Positions 21,687-30,623 of a stretch of 64,000 nucleotides of DNA are shown one piece after another (positions within the stretch are counted from its first letter, which is position 1; each line of letters starts with the position of its first letter). The stretch is from the NCBI RefSeq assembly GCF_016217785.1, contig NZ_JACRGA010000005.1, positions 377,810-441,809 of the forward strand, written 5' to 3'. A program made the translations under genes and the position numbers. The notes under the pieces are model-generated. The model saw nothing but the letters and a program-made list of their open reading frames with translations. It made no database searches and had not been told where the DNA came from. Source of the DNA: Methanobacterium sp. (GTDB lineage Archaea; Methanobacteriota; Methanobacteria; Methanobacteriales; Methanobacteriaceae).

Positions 21687-22037
21687 TTACAACTTTGTAA
21701 ATAATTTTATTGGTGTTACTAATTCAGGGTCCGGCTTAGGGTTATTATCTCCTTTAAGCTCATATAATTTATTTCCCTCAGAATCATTTTTAATAGAAAT
21801 AACTCTGTGAATTACTGGTTGCGGAAACCAAGTTACGTTATAAATAATTATATCCCCAATCTGAATATCACTTGTATTTTTAGTAACAATGACTACGTCT
21901 CCTCTGTATATAGCAGGTTCCATGGTTCCTGAGACAACAACATTCATTTCTGTTTGATCATTAGCTGTAATTCCAGAATCAACGCATCCTGATATGCCAA
22001 TAACCGATAAAATCATTATGACCAGAATATACTTCAT
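21687..22037 (-). CDS. Signal-peptidase-like (S26) lipoprotein lacking the usual Ser
   Basis: A 116-residue protein with an N-terminal hydrophobic segment ending in GISGC (a lipobox, Cys18) and an S26 peptidase-like domain: VVVSGTMEPAIYRGDVVIV (33-51), IGDIIIYN, and VIHRVI with His77, then LKGDNNPKPDPELV. In S26 peptidases the nucleophile is the residue before M in SGSMEP. Here it is Thr38, so activity is doubtful. The C-terminal membrane helix of archaeal signal peptidases is also missing. It may be a degenerate or repurposed secreted protein. Confidence 0.75.
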   Translation of the reverse strand: MKYILVIMILSVIGISGCVDSGITANDQTEMNVVVSGTMEPAIYRGDVVIVTKNTSDIQIGDIIIYNVTWFPQPVIHRVISIKNDSEGNKLYELKGDNNPKPDPELVTPIKLFTKL

Positions 22038-22084
22038 TTCATAGATGTTATCACTTCCGTATCAACATATTATAACTAGGTTAT

Positions 22085-22112
22085 TTTTAAATTAAGTTTT
22101 TATGTTACTTTC
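22085..22112 (+). promoter_or_regulatory. Promoter-like box shared with the integrase tails
   Basis: AAGTTTTTATGTTACTTTC (22094-22112) differs by one base from the box AAGTTTTTATATTACTTT found downstream of the integrase remnants at 30530, 32130 and 34508. It lies 20-40 bases before the lipoprotein gene at 22133, and its TTTTTATG part could serve as the TATA element. Confidence 0.5.
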
Positions 22113-22132
22113 GCCCAACATGGCTATAATAA

Positions 22133-22747
22133 TTGAAACTTTCGGTGTTTGATGTGGAAAATAATGATCTCTGTCAGATAGGGTTATTGGGAATTGTAAT
22201 CTGTGTTGTTTTTCTATCTGGATGTATAACATCTCCAGATGTTAACCAAAATTCTCAAGATCTGGATCAAATATTTTCCCAGAACGGTTTAACCTTCAAT
22301 TATCCTAACGGCTGGTTTAATGTCACTAATGATAGTGTTAAAGCTAATGGTTATTCACCTTATGTTATGGGAGTTTTTAACAGCCCTAACAATGTGAATT
22401 TACAAGTATCCCAACATAATCTATCTTCATCTGCCAATATCACTATTGAGGGCCTGAAAGATTCAACTCTGGAAGGCATTAAAAATAATACTAATAATTC
22501 TGCTAAATTAATAAGCGATTCTAAAACAACAATCAACGGGAATGTTATTTATGAAATTAATTATACTGAGAAAAATCTAGGGTTTTTTTTATTTATTATT
22601 CCCTTTGTTGACGAGTACAAGTCATTACTGGTTATAACTGGTAAAGATAGACAGGTCTATGTAATGCATTTCCATGCACAAACCAGCACATTTGATAAAA
22701 ACAGAGAAATAATTGATAAAATTGTAGGTACCATAAAAATACAGTAA
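22133..22747 (+). CDS. PsbP-like secreted lipoprotein
   Basis: A protein of up to 204 residues with a hydrophobic signal segment GIVICVVFLSGCITS (lipobox Cys about residue 31) and a mature domain beginning FSQNGLTFNYPNGWFNVTN, typical of PsbP-like lipoproteins of methanogens. The start is uncertain: TTG 22133, GTG 22145 and GTG 22154 are all in frame and none has a clear ribosome-binding site. The promoter-like box at 22094-22112 would give an almost leaderless transcript from 22133. The role is unknown. Confidence 0.7.
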   Translation: MKLSVFDVENNDLCQIGLLGIVICVVFLSGCITSPDVNQNSQDLDQIFSQNGLTFNYPNGWFNVTNDSVKANGYSPYVMGVFNSPNNVNLQVSQHNLSSSANITIEGLKDSTLEGIKNNTNNSAKLISDSKTTINGNVIYEINYTEKNLGFFLFIIPFVDEYKSLLVITGKDRQVYVMHFHAQTSTFDKNREIIDKIVGTIKIQ

Positions 22748-22856
22748 TTTTATTTCTTCTTTTACCATTTAACAGTATAGATTTTTAAGGAAAAGCGAAC
22801 TTATTGGGGTAAGGTATGCGAATACCTCCTTGATAAGTGGAAAAAGACTGGTTTTC

Positions 22857-23318
22857 CTATCTTTTTCCTTTTCTCTTTTGTTGTATCAGGGTTGGAACAT
22901 ACATCACTGCAAAACCTATGATTATGGACAATACTAGGTCCAAGTTGTTTAACATTCCAGATACTAAAAAGTTGTAGTAAATATACAATGAAACTGGAAC
23001 ATATATTGCACTGGCAGTCACCACCCCTGGAGAATATTCACCGGTACGTAGAGTGTAGTATGCATGGATTAAGAAGTTTGAAAATATCCATGCAGCAGCG
23101 GATAAACCGATAACCAGGGTTAATTCGCTGGGATAAAATATTGCCAGAGAAGTGGCTATGATAACGTAAGCCATGAAAATAACATTGCCCACAACGAACT
23201 GCCCAAATGTTTCAGGTGCACCAAGATATTTAATGGCCCACGGAACGAAACGTGGTGTCTCTTCTAAAATATGTATAAAATACGCTACAGGCACCAGCCA
23301 TAAAATAGTTAAGTCCAT
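22857..23318 (-). CDS. HXXEE-domain membrane protein
   Basis: A 153-residue protein with four to five membrane segments and the motif HILEE (about residues 16-20) that names the HXXEE domain. The pattern ILWLVPVAYFIHILEETPRF is typical of the start of this family. GGGGAGATTACT precedes the ATG. Function unknown. Confidence 0.75.
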   Translation of the reverse strand: MDLTILWLVPVAYFIHILEETPRFVPWAIKYLGAPETFGQFVVGNVIFMAYVIIATSLAIFYPSELTLVIGLSAAAWIFSNFLIHAYYTLRTGEYSPGVVTASAIYVPVSLYIYYNFLVSGMLNNLDLVLSIIIGFAVMYVPTLIQQKRKGKR

Positions 23319-23392
23319 AGTAATCTCCCCTATTATTCATTACGTTATTATTGCCTATTTAAATGTGAAAAGTTCCCCTGTAATTTTCCCCT

Positions 23393-23495
23393 TGATGAGA
23401 TCAGGCGGATTAAAGACATCCGGTTGTGTGATATTGTCTTGGATATGGGGTTAAAAGAGTTGAAGGGTGAGCTTAGAGAGGTTATTTTTCTAATA
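23393..23495 (+). pseudogene. Integrase C-terminal remnant
   Basis: Translation in one frame gives DEIRRIKDIRLCDIVLDMG and LKELKGEL, matching the last about 30 residues of the integrase at 34177-34473 (DEIRELQRQNNRLCDTVAEM, KELKELKGEV). It is followed by GTTATTTTT, as in other copies. It is a short fossil, not a gene. Confidence 0.55.
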
Positions 23496-23515
23496 GTTCC
23501 ATATGTTTAAATTAT

Positions 23516-25111
23516 TTAGATCTGGAGTGCTTCTGACTTTAATTTTTTGATATTACCACTTGGTGTGTATTGATAAAGATTTACATAAGTTAAGCTTAAG
23601 TCTTCGCTTTTTGGGGGTATAATGGCTACAAATGTCATGGTGCATTTATTATTATCTATCCATGTGCCAGAATTTACATAGACCTGTTTTTCTTGTTTTT
23701 CATTGAAAGACGTTATAACTCGTGCCTCATGAGAATGTCCAAATATAACAATTTTTTTATCTGAATCAGGATTGTTAAAAAATTGTACATGTGATTGATC
23801 ATCCAGATGACTTGCAAATGCTCCTTTCAGGACTGCTTCGTTGGTAGGAATTTTAACAGGAACTAAATTTTTATTTTGCCTTTCATCCCAGGTTTCAACA
23901 ATCCCGTTATACAGGTTAACATCAATGTAATCGTCTTCTGAGTTTTGATAGGGTAGAACATCATTTATGGCATAAACTTCAGTAAATCCATCTATACACG
24001 TGTTTATGACTTTTGCTTCCAATCCTTCGTTTACAGGGAAATCTGTGATAAGGCCTTTCCAAACATTCCAGTAAAGATAGTAAAGGAATTGAATCTCTCC
24101 CAGTTCATTTTTACAAACAGGAGGGAATGTAACATCTAGTTTAGGGCGACCTTGAATAACTGAACTGGTTGCCATTCTGGTAAAGAAATATCCCGGGGGT
24201 AGTATAGTATCGGTTTGGGTTAAAGACTGGTTGGAATAATCCGGGGCACAATAAAAATTGTATCTATGTCCGTGTTCAATGATTAGTTCCGGAAAATCAG
24301 ACGGAATATATGCACCCAAACCTCTCACGTCACGAGCTTCAGATATTCCGGGCAGAATACTTTGAATATCATCTGAATTTATCAATAAATCATGATTTCC
24401 AGGTACATAAGTCACTTTTACTTTGCCATCTTCTATTATATTATTAAAAGCATCCATTACTGGTTTATTGTTAGATGCTACGGCTTTTGCAAATTCCAAC
24501 TGTGTTTCTCCGTTGAATGTGTCTAAATGCATTGGGATGAACCATTCATCAATCAGATCACCTGCTATAACCAGTTCCTTTACATTTGGGGAATTTTTAA
24601 CATGTTCCAGAAAATTAACCAATGCATCCCGGTTCTGGGTAAGTTCTGCATAGCTGTCGTTTGCACCTAAATGGAGGTCACTTATACAGATTATCAAGTT
24701 TCTTTCATTCTTTAATTCTGAAATACCCTCCAATTCCAGATTAAATGAATAATCAACAGCGAAAAAACTCGTAAATTCTTCTTTTAGGCATGTTCCATTT
24801 ATGGATTTTACTTTGCGGGTTACAGAAAGTTTATACTCTTCACCTTCAGAAATTGCCTTAGATTTATTTATATAAAGAACAGATGGTGAACTATTATCAA
24901 CATTTATTTTAACATCCACATCTTGCTCTTTTCCATCAGGTTTAATTTTGTAAAGTTTTATTCCCTCTGGAACAGTACTCATATCTAAATCTTCACTGAA
25001 TAGTATATTTATGCGGCCTTCTGGGTCAATGACCGATGGATCTTCTTTTTTTTCAGAGAAAGAAATGTCTGTTTTCACATTTAATGTTTTCACAATTTTT
25101 TTAGAGTCCAA
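23516..25111 (-). CDS. Calcineurin-like metallophosphoesterase with an Ig-like N-domain
   Basis: A 531-residue protein. Residues about 30-120 look like a Big_5/SbsA Ig-like module (INILFSEDLDMSTVPEGIKL and the closing FTSFFAVD). Residues about 138-500 carry the metallophosphoesterase motifs SDLHLG (144-149), GDLIDEW (184-190), PGNHDLL (about 237), a HGH motif (EHGHRY) and FGHSHE near 458. The order of binding motifs indicates a dimetal phosphatase or nuclease. No signal peptide is visible, so it is probably intracellular. The start is a TTG, fixed by GGAGGT seven to eight bases ahead. Substrate unknown. Confidence 0.85.
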   Translation of the reverse strand: MDSKKIVKTLNVKTDISFSEKKEDPSVIDPEGRINILFSEDLDMSTVPEGIKLYKIKPDGKEQDVDVKINVDNSSPSVLYINKSKAISEGEEYKLSVTRKVKSINGTCLKEEFTSFFAVDYSFNLELEGISELKNERNLIICISDLHLGANDSYAELTQNRDALVNFLEHVKNSPNVKELVIAGDLIDEWFIPMHLDTFNGETQLEFAKAVASNNKPVMDAFNNIIEDGKVKVTYVPGNHDLLINSDDIQSILPGISEARDVRGLGAYIPSDFPELIIEHGHRYNFYCAPDYSNQSLTQTDTILPPGYFFTRMATSSVIQGRPKLDVTFPPVCKNELGEIQFLYYLYWNVWKGLITDFPVNEGLEAKVINTCIDGFTEVYAINDVLPYQNSEDDYIDVNLYNGIVETWDERQNKNLVPVKIPTNEAVLKGAFASHLDDQSHVQFFNNPDSDKKIVIFGHSHEARVITSFNEKQEKQVYVNSGTWIDNNKCTMTFVAIIPPKSEDLSLTYVNLYQYTPSGNIKKLKSEALQI

Positions 25112-25373
25112 GGAAGAAACCTCCTTTATAAATATAGTTTATTTTAGTAGATTTTGATTACAGGATTTTCTTTTTTTAATTCATATAATAATGAATTATT
25201 TATATTAATGGATTTATTAACATGGCTAAAATGTATGATAAAATGCTTTTTTTGGTGATTTTTTTTTTAAATTATGAAATATCGTTGATATTACAATTAA
25301 TTAAAGTTTAATTGATTCAAATTGTGTTTAAGGATTATTCATGTACTTAATGTTTGGATATAAAAATAGTAGG
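25112..25373. other. AT-rich gap, nothing recognised
   Basis: AT-rich spacer between the phosphoesterase promoter and the end of the broken exporter gene. No frame, repeat or stem worth naming was seen. Confidence 0.4.
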
Positions 25374-26911
25374 CTACTTAAGCTTCAATGGCTTTATAAA
25401 TAGTGAAATTATGAAGCTTATTAAGAATATGATTGATATAAATTCAAATGCAGTTTTCATTGCATTCCTAACTGTTTTGTTAATAATTGTGTACAAATCA
25501 GTGTTTTCATTCCCTTTTAAGACGTCATACGTTGTATTGTTTTTCTCTTCATATACTGCCAATTTTTCATTGATCTGACCTTTAGTAAACTGGTTGGGAT
25601 AAATCTGATCATATGCTGCATATAATCCGTTGATTGTTCCAAGTATGAGTATAATCCCTATAACTGCAGTTCCCATAGATGATCCCAGATTTGCACTTGT
25701 GGACATAATGCCTGTGGCATCAGATTGCTTATCTGAACTTGCATCTGATAATATTATGTTAGCGGTTAATGGAAGTGCTAAGCCCAATCCCATCCCCAGA
25801 AATAGGGTTCCCGGAATAATATCAAATACTTGGGTATTTAGGTCGAACTGGTAACTGAGATAGTAACTGGATAACAATGCTATTAAAAATCCAATAGAAA
25901 TGAGACGGTGATGTGCAATTCGATTTGATAATTTGGACGATGCCAATGAAAAGAACAAAACCCCAATAGTTAATGGTAAGATAACAAGGCCGGTTGTAAA
26001 TGCGTCAGCACCAGTTTCCTGCTGAAAAAAACTGGTAATATGAAAACAGCCCCTGCAAGGGCCAAATTTAGCACCATCCTGGAAAGCGTTCCCAGAGCAA
26101 AGTTTCTCTTTTTAAACAACCTGATATCAGTAAGCGGTCTTCCATTTCTACTTATGACGTTTTTCTCTCTGAAATAGAATAATATTAGTAGTAATATTCC
26201 TATTCCCATTATAAATGCAGGTGTGTTAAAGTTTTCAGTGAGGTTAATGCTTAAAATTCCAAGCACGAATAATAAGAGTCCTATTGAAGATAAAAGAACT
26301 CCTAATTTGTCTAACTCTGAAAATTTCATTGATGGTGGGAAGTATTCCAGTTTTCGTGACAATGCCAGTATAATTATTATAATACCCAGTTCAAGTCCAA
26401 ATGCCCATCTCCAGCTGAAAAAAGTGGCTAAAAACCCTCCTATGAGCGGTCCAACTCCTGCACCAGCAGTAGCTATGGATGTTCGTATTCCCAGGGCAAA
26501 TTCACGGTTTTTTCCACTATACATTCCAACGATGATTGAAGCAGTGGCCGGTGTCATCAGGGCCGCACCAACACCTTCCAAAACAGACCATCCTATTAAT
26601 AACATAGTTGAATTAACACTCAAAGCAGCTATGGCTGTTCCAAATCCAAAAATAACGGCACCAGCAACGTATGCATTTTTTCTACCCACCAAATCTTGCA
26701 TCTTACCTCCTAAGAGCATTAAAGAAGCCATTGTCAAAGCATAAACACTGATAATTATCTGTACGGTGGATAGGGTAGTGTTGAGATCCACCACCAGATT
26801 GCCTATAGCCACGTTCATAAAAGTAGAATCAAGTGCAATGATGAATGAAGATAATGAAACAATTATAATGGCGGTCCAACCTATTTCAGAAGGATTATTA
26901 TTATTTTCCAA
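25374..26911 (-). pseudogene. MFS exporter (DHA2 type) split by a frameshift
   Basis: Two frames together encode one 14-helix exporter. The N-terminal frame (26911 to 25970) has IALDSTFMNVAIGNL and the loop motif GGKMQDLVGRKNAY. The C-terminal frame (stop at 25374) continues from VLFFSLASSKLSNR. Across the joint, adding one T after PVF restores FFQQETGADAFTTGLVILPL, the normal DHA2 sequence. The lost base lies in a run of seven As at 26025-26031 (plus strand). This is a single homopolymer deletion, either real, phase-variable, or an assembly error. Confidence 0.85.
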
Positions 26912-27042
26912 AACAATTTCTCCCTTATATTAATGTTATGGAGATTAATTAAACTATTTTTTTAAGATCATGGACACAAATTACTAATTAATTTTGTAAT
27001 TGAACACATTACGTTAAAAACTCTGGAATAATGTATTCCCAT

Positions 27043-27109
27043 GATGAATTCAGGGAATTAAAAAGACAGAAGAATAAGCTATGTGATATGGTTAGAGATG
27101 AAAAAAAGT
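27043..27109 (+). pseudogene. Integrase C-terminal remnant
   Basis: One frame reads DEFRELKRQKNKLCDMVRDE and then KK, corresponding to DEIRELQRQNNRLCDTVAEM of the integrase copy at 34177-34473. Only about 20 residues survive. Confidence 0.55.
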
Positions 27110-27149
27110 GCAATTATTGCGTTATGTATAATAAGTTCCATAGATTTAT

Positions 27150-27195
27150 ATGTTAAAAATAACTTATGTTAGTTTTAACCTATGTTAAAATTAAC
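27150..27195. promoter_or_regulatory. Three palindromic boxes at 16-bp spacing (PadR operator)
   Basis: ATGTTAAAAATAAC (27150-27163), ATGTTAGTTTTAAC (27166-27179) and ATGTTAAAATTAAC (27182-27195) each contain GTTA-N4-TAAC and repeat with an exact 16-bp period. They lie just upstream of the TATA-like ATTATATAA near 27207 and the PadR start at 27245. This fits an autoregulated PadR promoter. Confidence 0.65.
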
Positions 27196-27244
27196 CTAAC
27201 AAACCATTATATAATTAATAAGTTGAGGGTATGAAGTCGATAAA

Positions 27245-27754
27245 ATGGTAAACAACGATTTAATAATACTGGGCATGATTTTTCTTGTACCCAGCCATGG
27301 ATACCAATTGAAGAAAAATATCAGAGAAACTGTAAATCCTTACTTCAAAATTAATAACAACGTTTTATACCCTGCACTGGCAAAAATGGAGAAAAAGGGA
27401 TTAATTGAAGGAAAAGAAATGCCTGGAAAAGGCATTAACAAAAAAGTTTATCACATCACTCAAAAAGGTAGAAAACACTTACTGGAGATAGTAGCTCAGC
27501 CTATCGAGCCAGATATTGATAATTTTGAATTTATGGTAAAGGCTGTTTTTTTTGATTACATATCTAAAGAGAAACGTCTGGATGTAATTAAACCATTGTA
27601 TGAATCAAAAAAACAGGAACTACAGGATACACTGGAGAAAAAACAGAAATATGGTGAAAATCTGTCTCCTATTGCCTTGACGGTTTTAGAACAGGGGATA
27701 AATGAGATTAAAAATTCTATAGAGTTTTTAGAGAAGTTAATGGAGTTAAATTGA
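27245..27754 (+). CDS. PadR-family transcriptional regulator
   Basis: A 169-residue regulator. Residues about 1-85 are the PadR winged helix: LIILGMIFLVPSHGYQLKK, NNVLYPALAKMEKKGLI and VYHITQKGRKHL. The C-terminal half is a helical dimerisation domain rich in K/E (KPLYESKKQELQDTLEKKQK). PadR proteins usually repress neighbouring multidrug pumps; an ABC exporter follows 60 bases downstream in the same direction, and three matched boxes precede this gene. A drug-responsive pump control unit is the likely role. Confidence 0.9.
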   Translation: MVNNDLIILGMIFLVPSHGYQLKKNIRETVNPYFKINNNVLYPALAKMEKKGLIEGKEMPGKGINKKVYHITQKGRKHLLEIVAQPIEPDIDNFEFMVKAVFFDYISKEKRLDVIKPLYESKKQELQDTLEKKQKYGENLSPIALTVLEQGINEIKNSIEFLEKLMELN

Positions 27755-27814
27755 CATTTTGTTATTTTTATATAATTAAATTCTTGATTTAAAAAAGAAT
27801 AATGGGAAGATATT

Positions 27815-28759
27815 ATGGTGGATGAGTTTATAATCGAGGCGAACAATCTCTTTAAATCTTTTGGAGATTTTGTAGCAGTAGATAATCTAAATTTGAAAAT
27901 AAAAAAAGGTGAAGTATTTGGATTTTTAGGTCCTAATGGAGCTGGAAAAACCACTTCCATCAAGATGATGGTAGGTTTACTTCGCCCAACTGGTGGTCAA
28001 ATACTGGTTGATGGCAAAGACATTGCCCATGCAGATAGACTTAAAATTGGAATATGTCCTCAGGATATAGTTTTATGGGAAAGCCTTACATGTAAAGAGA
28101 GTTTGAAGTTCATGGGGGAAATGTACGAAGTTCCAGAGGACGTATTGAAAACTAGGGTAGAAAGCCTATTAGAAGACCTCATACTAATGGATAAAGCAAA
28201 CACCCTCGTTTCTAACTTATCGGGAGGTATGAAACGCAGGTTAAATCTGGCTATGGCATTAATACACTCTCCAGAGATAGTGGTTCTGGATGAACCTTCA
28301 GAAGGACTTGATCCTCAATCAAGAAGGGTTCTATGGAATTTCATCCGCTCATTGAGGGATAACGAAGGAAAAACAGTTATTTTAACCACACATTTAATGG
28401 ATGAAGCAGACGGGCTTTCAGATCGCATTGCCATTATTGATCATGGGAAACTGTTACGACTGGATACTCCTAAAAATCTTAAAAACGAGTTTGGTGATGG
28501 AGACATAGTGGAAATCCACTTGGCTGATCCTAAAATGAATCAGGAAGTGATTTATAAACTTAAAACCATGGAAACTATTGATTCAGTTACTGAAGTTGAT
28601 GGTAAAATAAATATAAGGACTTTAAATGCAGTTGGAAAACTTCCAGAGATAATGAATAAAGTTCAGGACATGAATACTGAGATTGCTGATTTATCACTGC
28701 ATCCCAATACATTGGAGGATGTTTTCATTGAATTAACTGGAACCAGTTTGAGGGAATAA
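27815..28759 (+). CDS. ABC exporter ATP-binding subunit (DrrA type)
   Basis: A 314-residue ATPase with Walker A GPNGAGKTTS (about residues 45-54), Q-loop CPQDIVLWE, signature LSGGMKRRLN, Walker B VVLDEPSEGLDP and switch H in LTTHLMDEAD. The C-terminal extension (about 220-314, ending LEDVFIELTGTSL) is typical of DrrA-like drug and lipid exporters. One base separates it from the permease gene, and the pair is probably cotranscribed with the PadR regulator. Confidence 0.93.
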   Translation: MVDEFIIEANNLFKSFGDFVAVDNLNLKIKKGEVFGFLGPNGAGKTTSIKMMVGLLRPTGGQILVDGKDIAHADRLKIGICPQDIVLWESLTCKESLKFMGEMYEVPEDVLKTRVESLLEDLILMDKANTLVSNLSGGMKRRLNLAMALIHSPEIVVLDEPSEGLDPQSRRVLWNFIRSLRDNEGKTVILTTHLMDEADGLSDRIAIIDHGKLLRLDTPKNLKNEFGDGDIVEIHLADPKMNQEVIYKLKTMETIDSVTEVDGKINIRTLNAVGKLPEIMNKVQDMNTEIADLSLHPNTLEDVFIELTGTSLRE

Positions 28760-28760
28760 A

Positions 28761-30026
28761 ATGAAATTCATTAGTGTAGCTATTAAAGATTTTAAAGAAC
28801 TTATAAGAGACCGCAGAGGTCTTTTCATGATACTACTATTTCCAATGTTCTTCATGATTATTTTCGGAATCGTCTATGGGAATATGGGTCAGACTAATGA
28901 AACTTATAATCTGGCAGTTGTTAACCTTGATGAAGGTGCAAAGATGCCTTTAACCAATGAAGAGGTTAATTTTGGGGATAATCTGACAGAAATTTTCCGT
29001 GATTCTGAATATGAAGATAGTGATGTTAAGTTATTTAATGTTATAAATACTTCAGAATCTTCTGCAAATAAGCTTATACAGCTTAAAGAAGCTGATGCAA
29101 TGATTGTAATTCCCAAAAATTTTTCACAAACTATTGTGGATGAAATGGAGGATTCAATTGCTGCGCAGACAACCGGAACAACATCATCTAATAATAACGA
29201 CACCCTTAAACTAATTATTAGCGGAGATTCATCCAGTATGGGTTTTGGAGTTTCTCAAGTAGTATTAATAAAAATAATAGGGGAGTATCATGATAATCTG
29301 GTGGCCAATATTCAAAGCCAGACATCAGGATCTTCGGCTGAACCTCTAAAATTGTTTGAAGGAGATGTAGGATCAGTCTCCGGGACGGAATCTTTTTCCC
29401 AGTTTGACTTCCTGGCTCCTGGAATGATGCTATTTGCTATCTTACTTCTAGCCACTACAGTGGCAGCCAGTTTGACCAGGGAAGTGGAAAAAGGTACTTT
29501 AGCTCGTTTAAGAATATCTAAAATGCGTTCATTTGACATGTTATTTGGAGCACTTATCCCCTGGTCAATAGTGGCAGCTATTCAGGTTTTAATTTTACTT
29601 ACCGTTGCTCTGATTATGGGTTTCAACTGGCAAGGAGGTTTAAACTCCATTGTGTTGGCCATGTTTATCGGAGTCATTGGAGGAATCGGTTCTATTGCAT
29701 TAGGAATGATTATCGCCTCTTTTGCAAAAAATGACACTCAAGCATTTAATTTAGGGATAATGGTTGTGGTACCCACCAGCTTCGTGGTTGGAGCATTTTT
29801 CCAGCTTCCCCAGGTAGTCATAGGTGAAATCATGGGTCGATCATTCCAGATATATGATATACTTCCCTGGACTCATATTTTAAATGCATTAAAATCAGTT
29901 TTGATATATGGAAATGGATTGAGTGCCATTACTTATGACCTGGCCTGGAGCGCAGTCTTAACTGCCATAATATTTGTCATAGGTATGGGATTGTTTTCCA
30001 GATTCAGATTAAGTGTTGAAAATTAA
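28761..30026 (+). CDS. ABC-2 type exporter permease
   Basis: A 421-residue ABC-2 membrane protein. One N-terminal helix (about 20-40, LFMILLFPMFFMIIFGIVYG) is followed by a large extracytoplasmic loop (about 45-220) and five helices in the C-terminal half (FDFLAPGMMLFAILLLATTV onward), the usual layout of drug-export permeases. It pairs with the ATPase directly upstream. Confidence 0.92.
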   Translation: MKFISVAIKDFKELIRDRRGLFMILLFPMFFMIIFGIVYGNMGQTNETYNLAVVNLDEGAKMPLTNEEVNFGDNLTEIFRDSEYEDSDVKLFNVINTSESSANKLIQLKEADAMIVIPKNFSQTIVDEMEDSIAAQTTGTTSSNNNDTLKLIISGDSSSMGFGVSQVVLIKIIGEYHDNLVANIQSQTSGSSAEPLKLFEGDVGSVSGTESFSQFDFLAPGMMLFAILLLATTVAASLTREVEKGTLARLRISKMRSFDMLFGALIPWSIVAAIQVLILLTVALIMGFNWQGGLNSIVLAMFIGVIGGIGSIALGMIIASFAKNDTQAFNLGIMVVVPTSFVVGAFFQLPQVVIGEIMGRSFQIYDILPWTHILNALKSVLIYGNGLSAITYDLAWSAVLTAIIFVIGMGLFSRFRLSVEN

Positions 30027-30366
30027 TTTGTGACTTAAACAGCTAATTTAATTTATTATAAATTATTTATTTAATTAAATTAGCAATATTATTATTTGAT
30101 TAGAAACCGGCTACGGCGTTTTAATGGTTAAATTAGATTTTATTATTTTATAATCAATTAATAACCAGTATTAAATCGTTAGTTTTTAATATTCAAGATA
30201 ATTAAATGTTTTAAAATAAATTCCAATTGGAAATATAACCCCCGGTTCTGTTGCTTTGGTGTTATAGATGCCTAAAAGTCAGTTGCAAAATCAATGAAAA
30301 ACATTATTATTTGATAAATTGGAGTATGCCCGAAGGCAACTATCTCACAAATGTATAAAAAACGGA
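30027..30366. other. AT-rich gap before the first integrase-tail repeat
   Basis: No gene. AT-rich DNA with scattered TTTATTAT tracts after the ABC permease; the repeat copy begins at about 30371. Confidence 0.4.
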
Positions 30367-30370
30367 TGTT

Positions 30371-30550
30371 ATTGCTTAAACGTAATAACTTTAATCAAAA
30401 ATCATCGTGTAACTCGTAATTTTCCAATGAGTTTATTAACTTGATGTTAAGTGGGTCGTGGAGATGAAAAAGGAGTTAAAAGAGTTGAAAGGTGTTTAAG
30501 GGGTTTTTTTTGATTGGGAACATTATAAATTAAGTTTTTATATTACTTTC
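30371..30550 (+). repeat. Integrase-tail repeat, copy A1, with promoter-like box
   Basis: Bases 30371-30516 match 36143-36291 closely over about 145 bp (both start ATTGCTTAAACGTAA and contain TTTTCCAATGAGTTTATTAA). The inner part (from 30461) encodes EMKKELKELKG, the integrase C-terminus. It is followed by a T8 tract and the box AAGTTTTTATATTACTTT (30532-30549). The rsgA gene begins 74 bases further on. A rightward terminator plus promoter arrangement is inferred. Confidence 0.75.
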
Positions 30551-30623
30551 ATCAATCTAATTTTAAGTTATTTTAATTAAGAAATTTATCCTGTGAGTTA
30601 GGTAGGTATTGGAGAGTGTTTAA

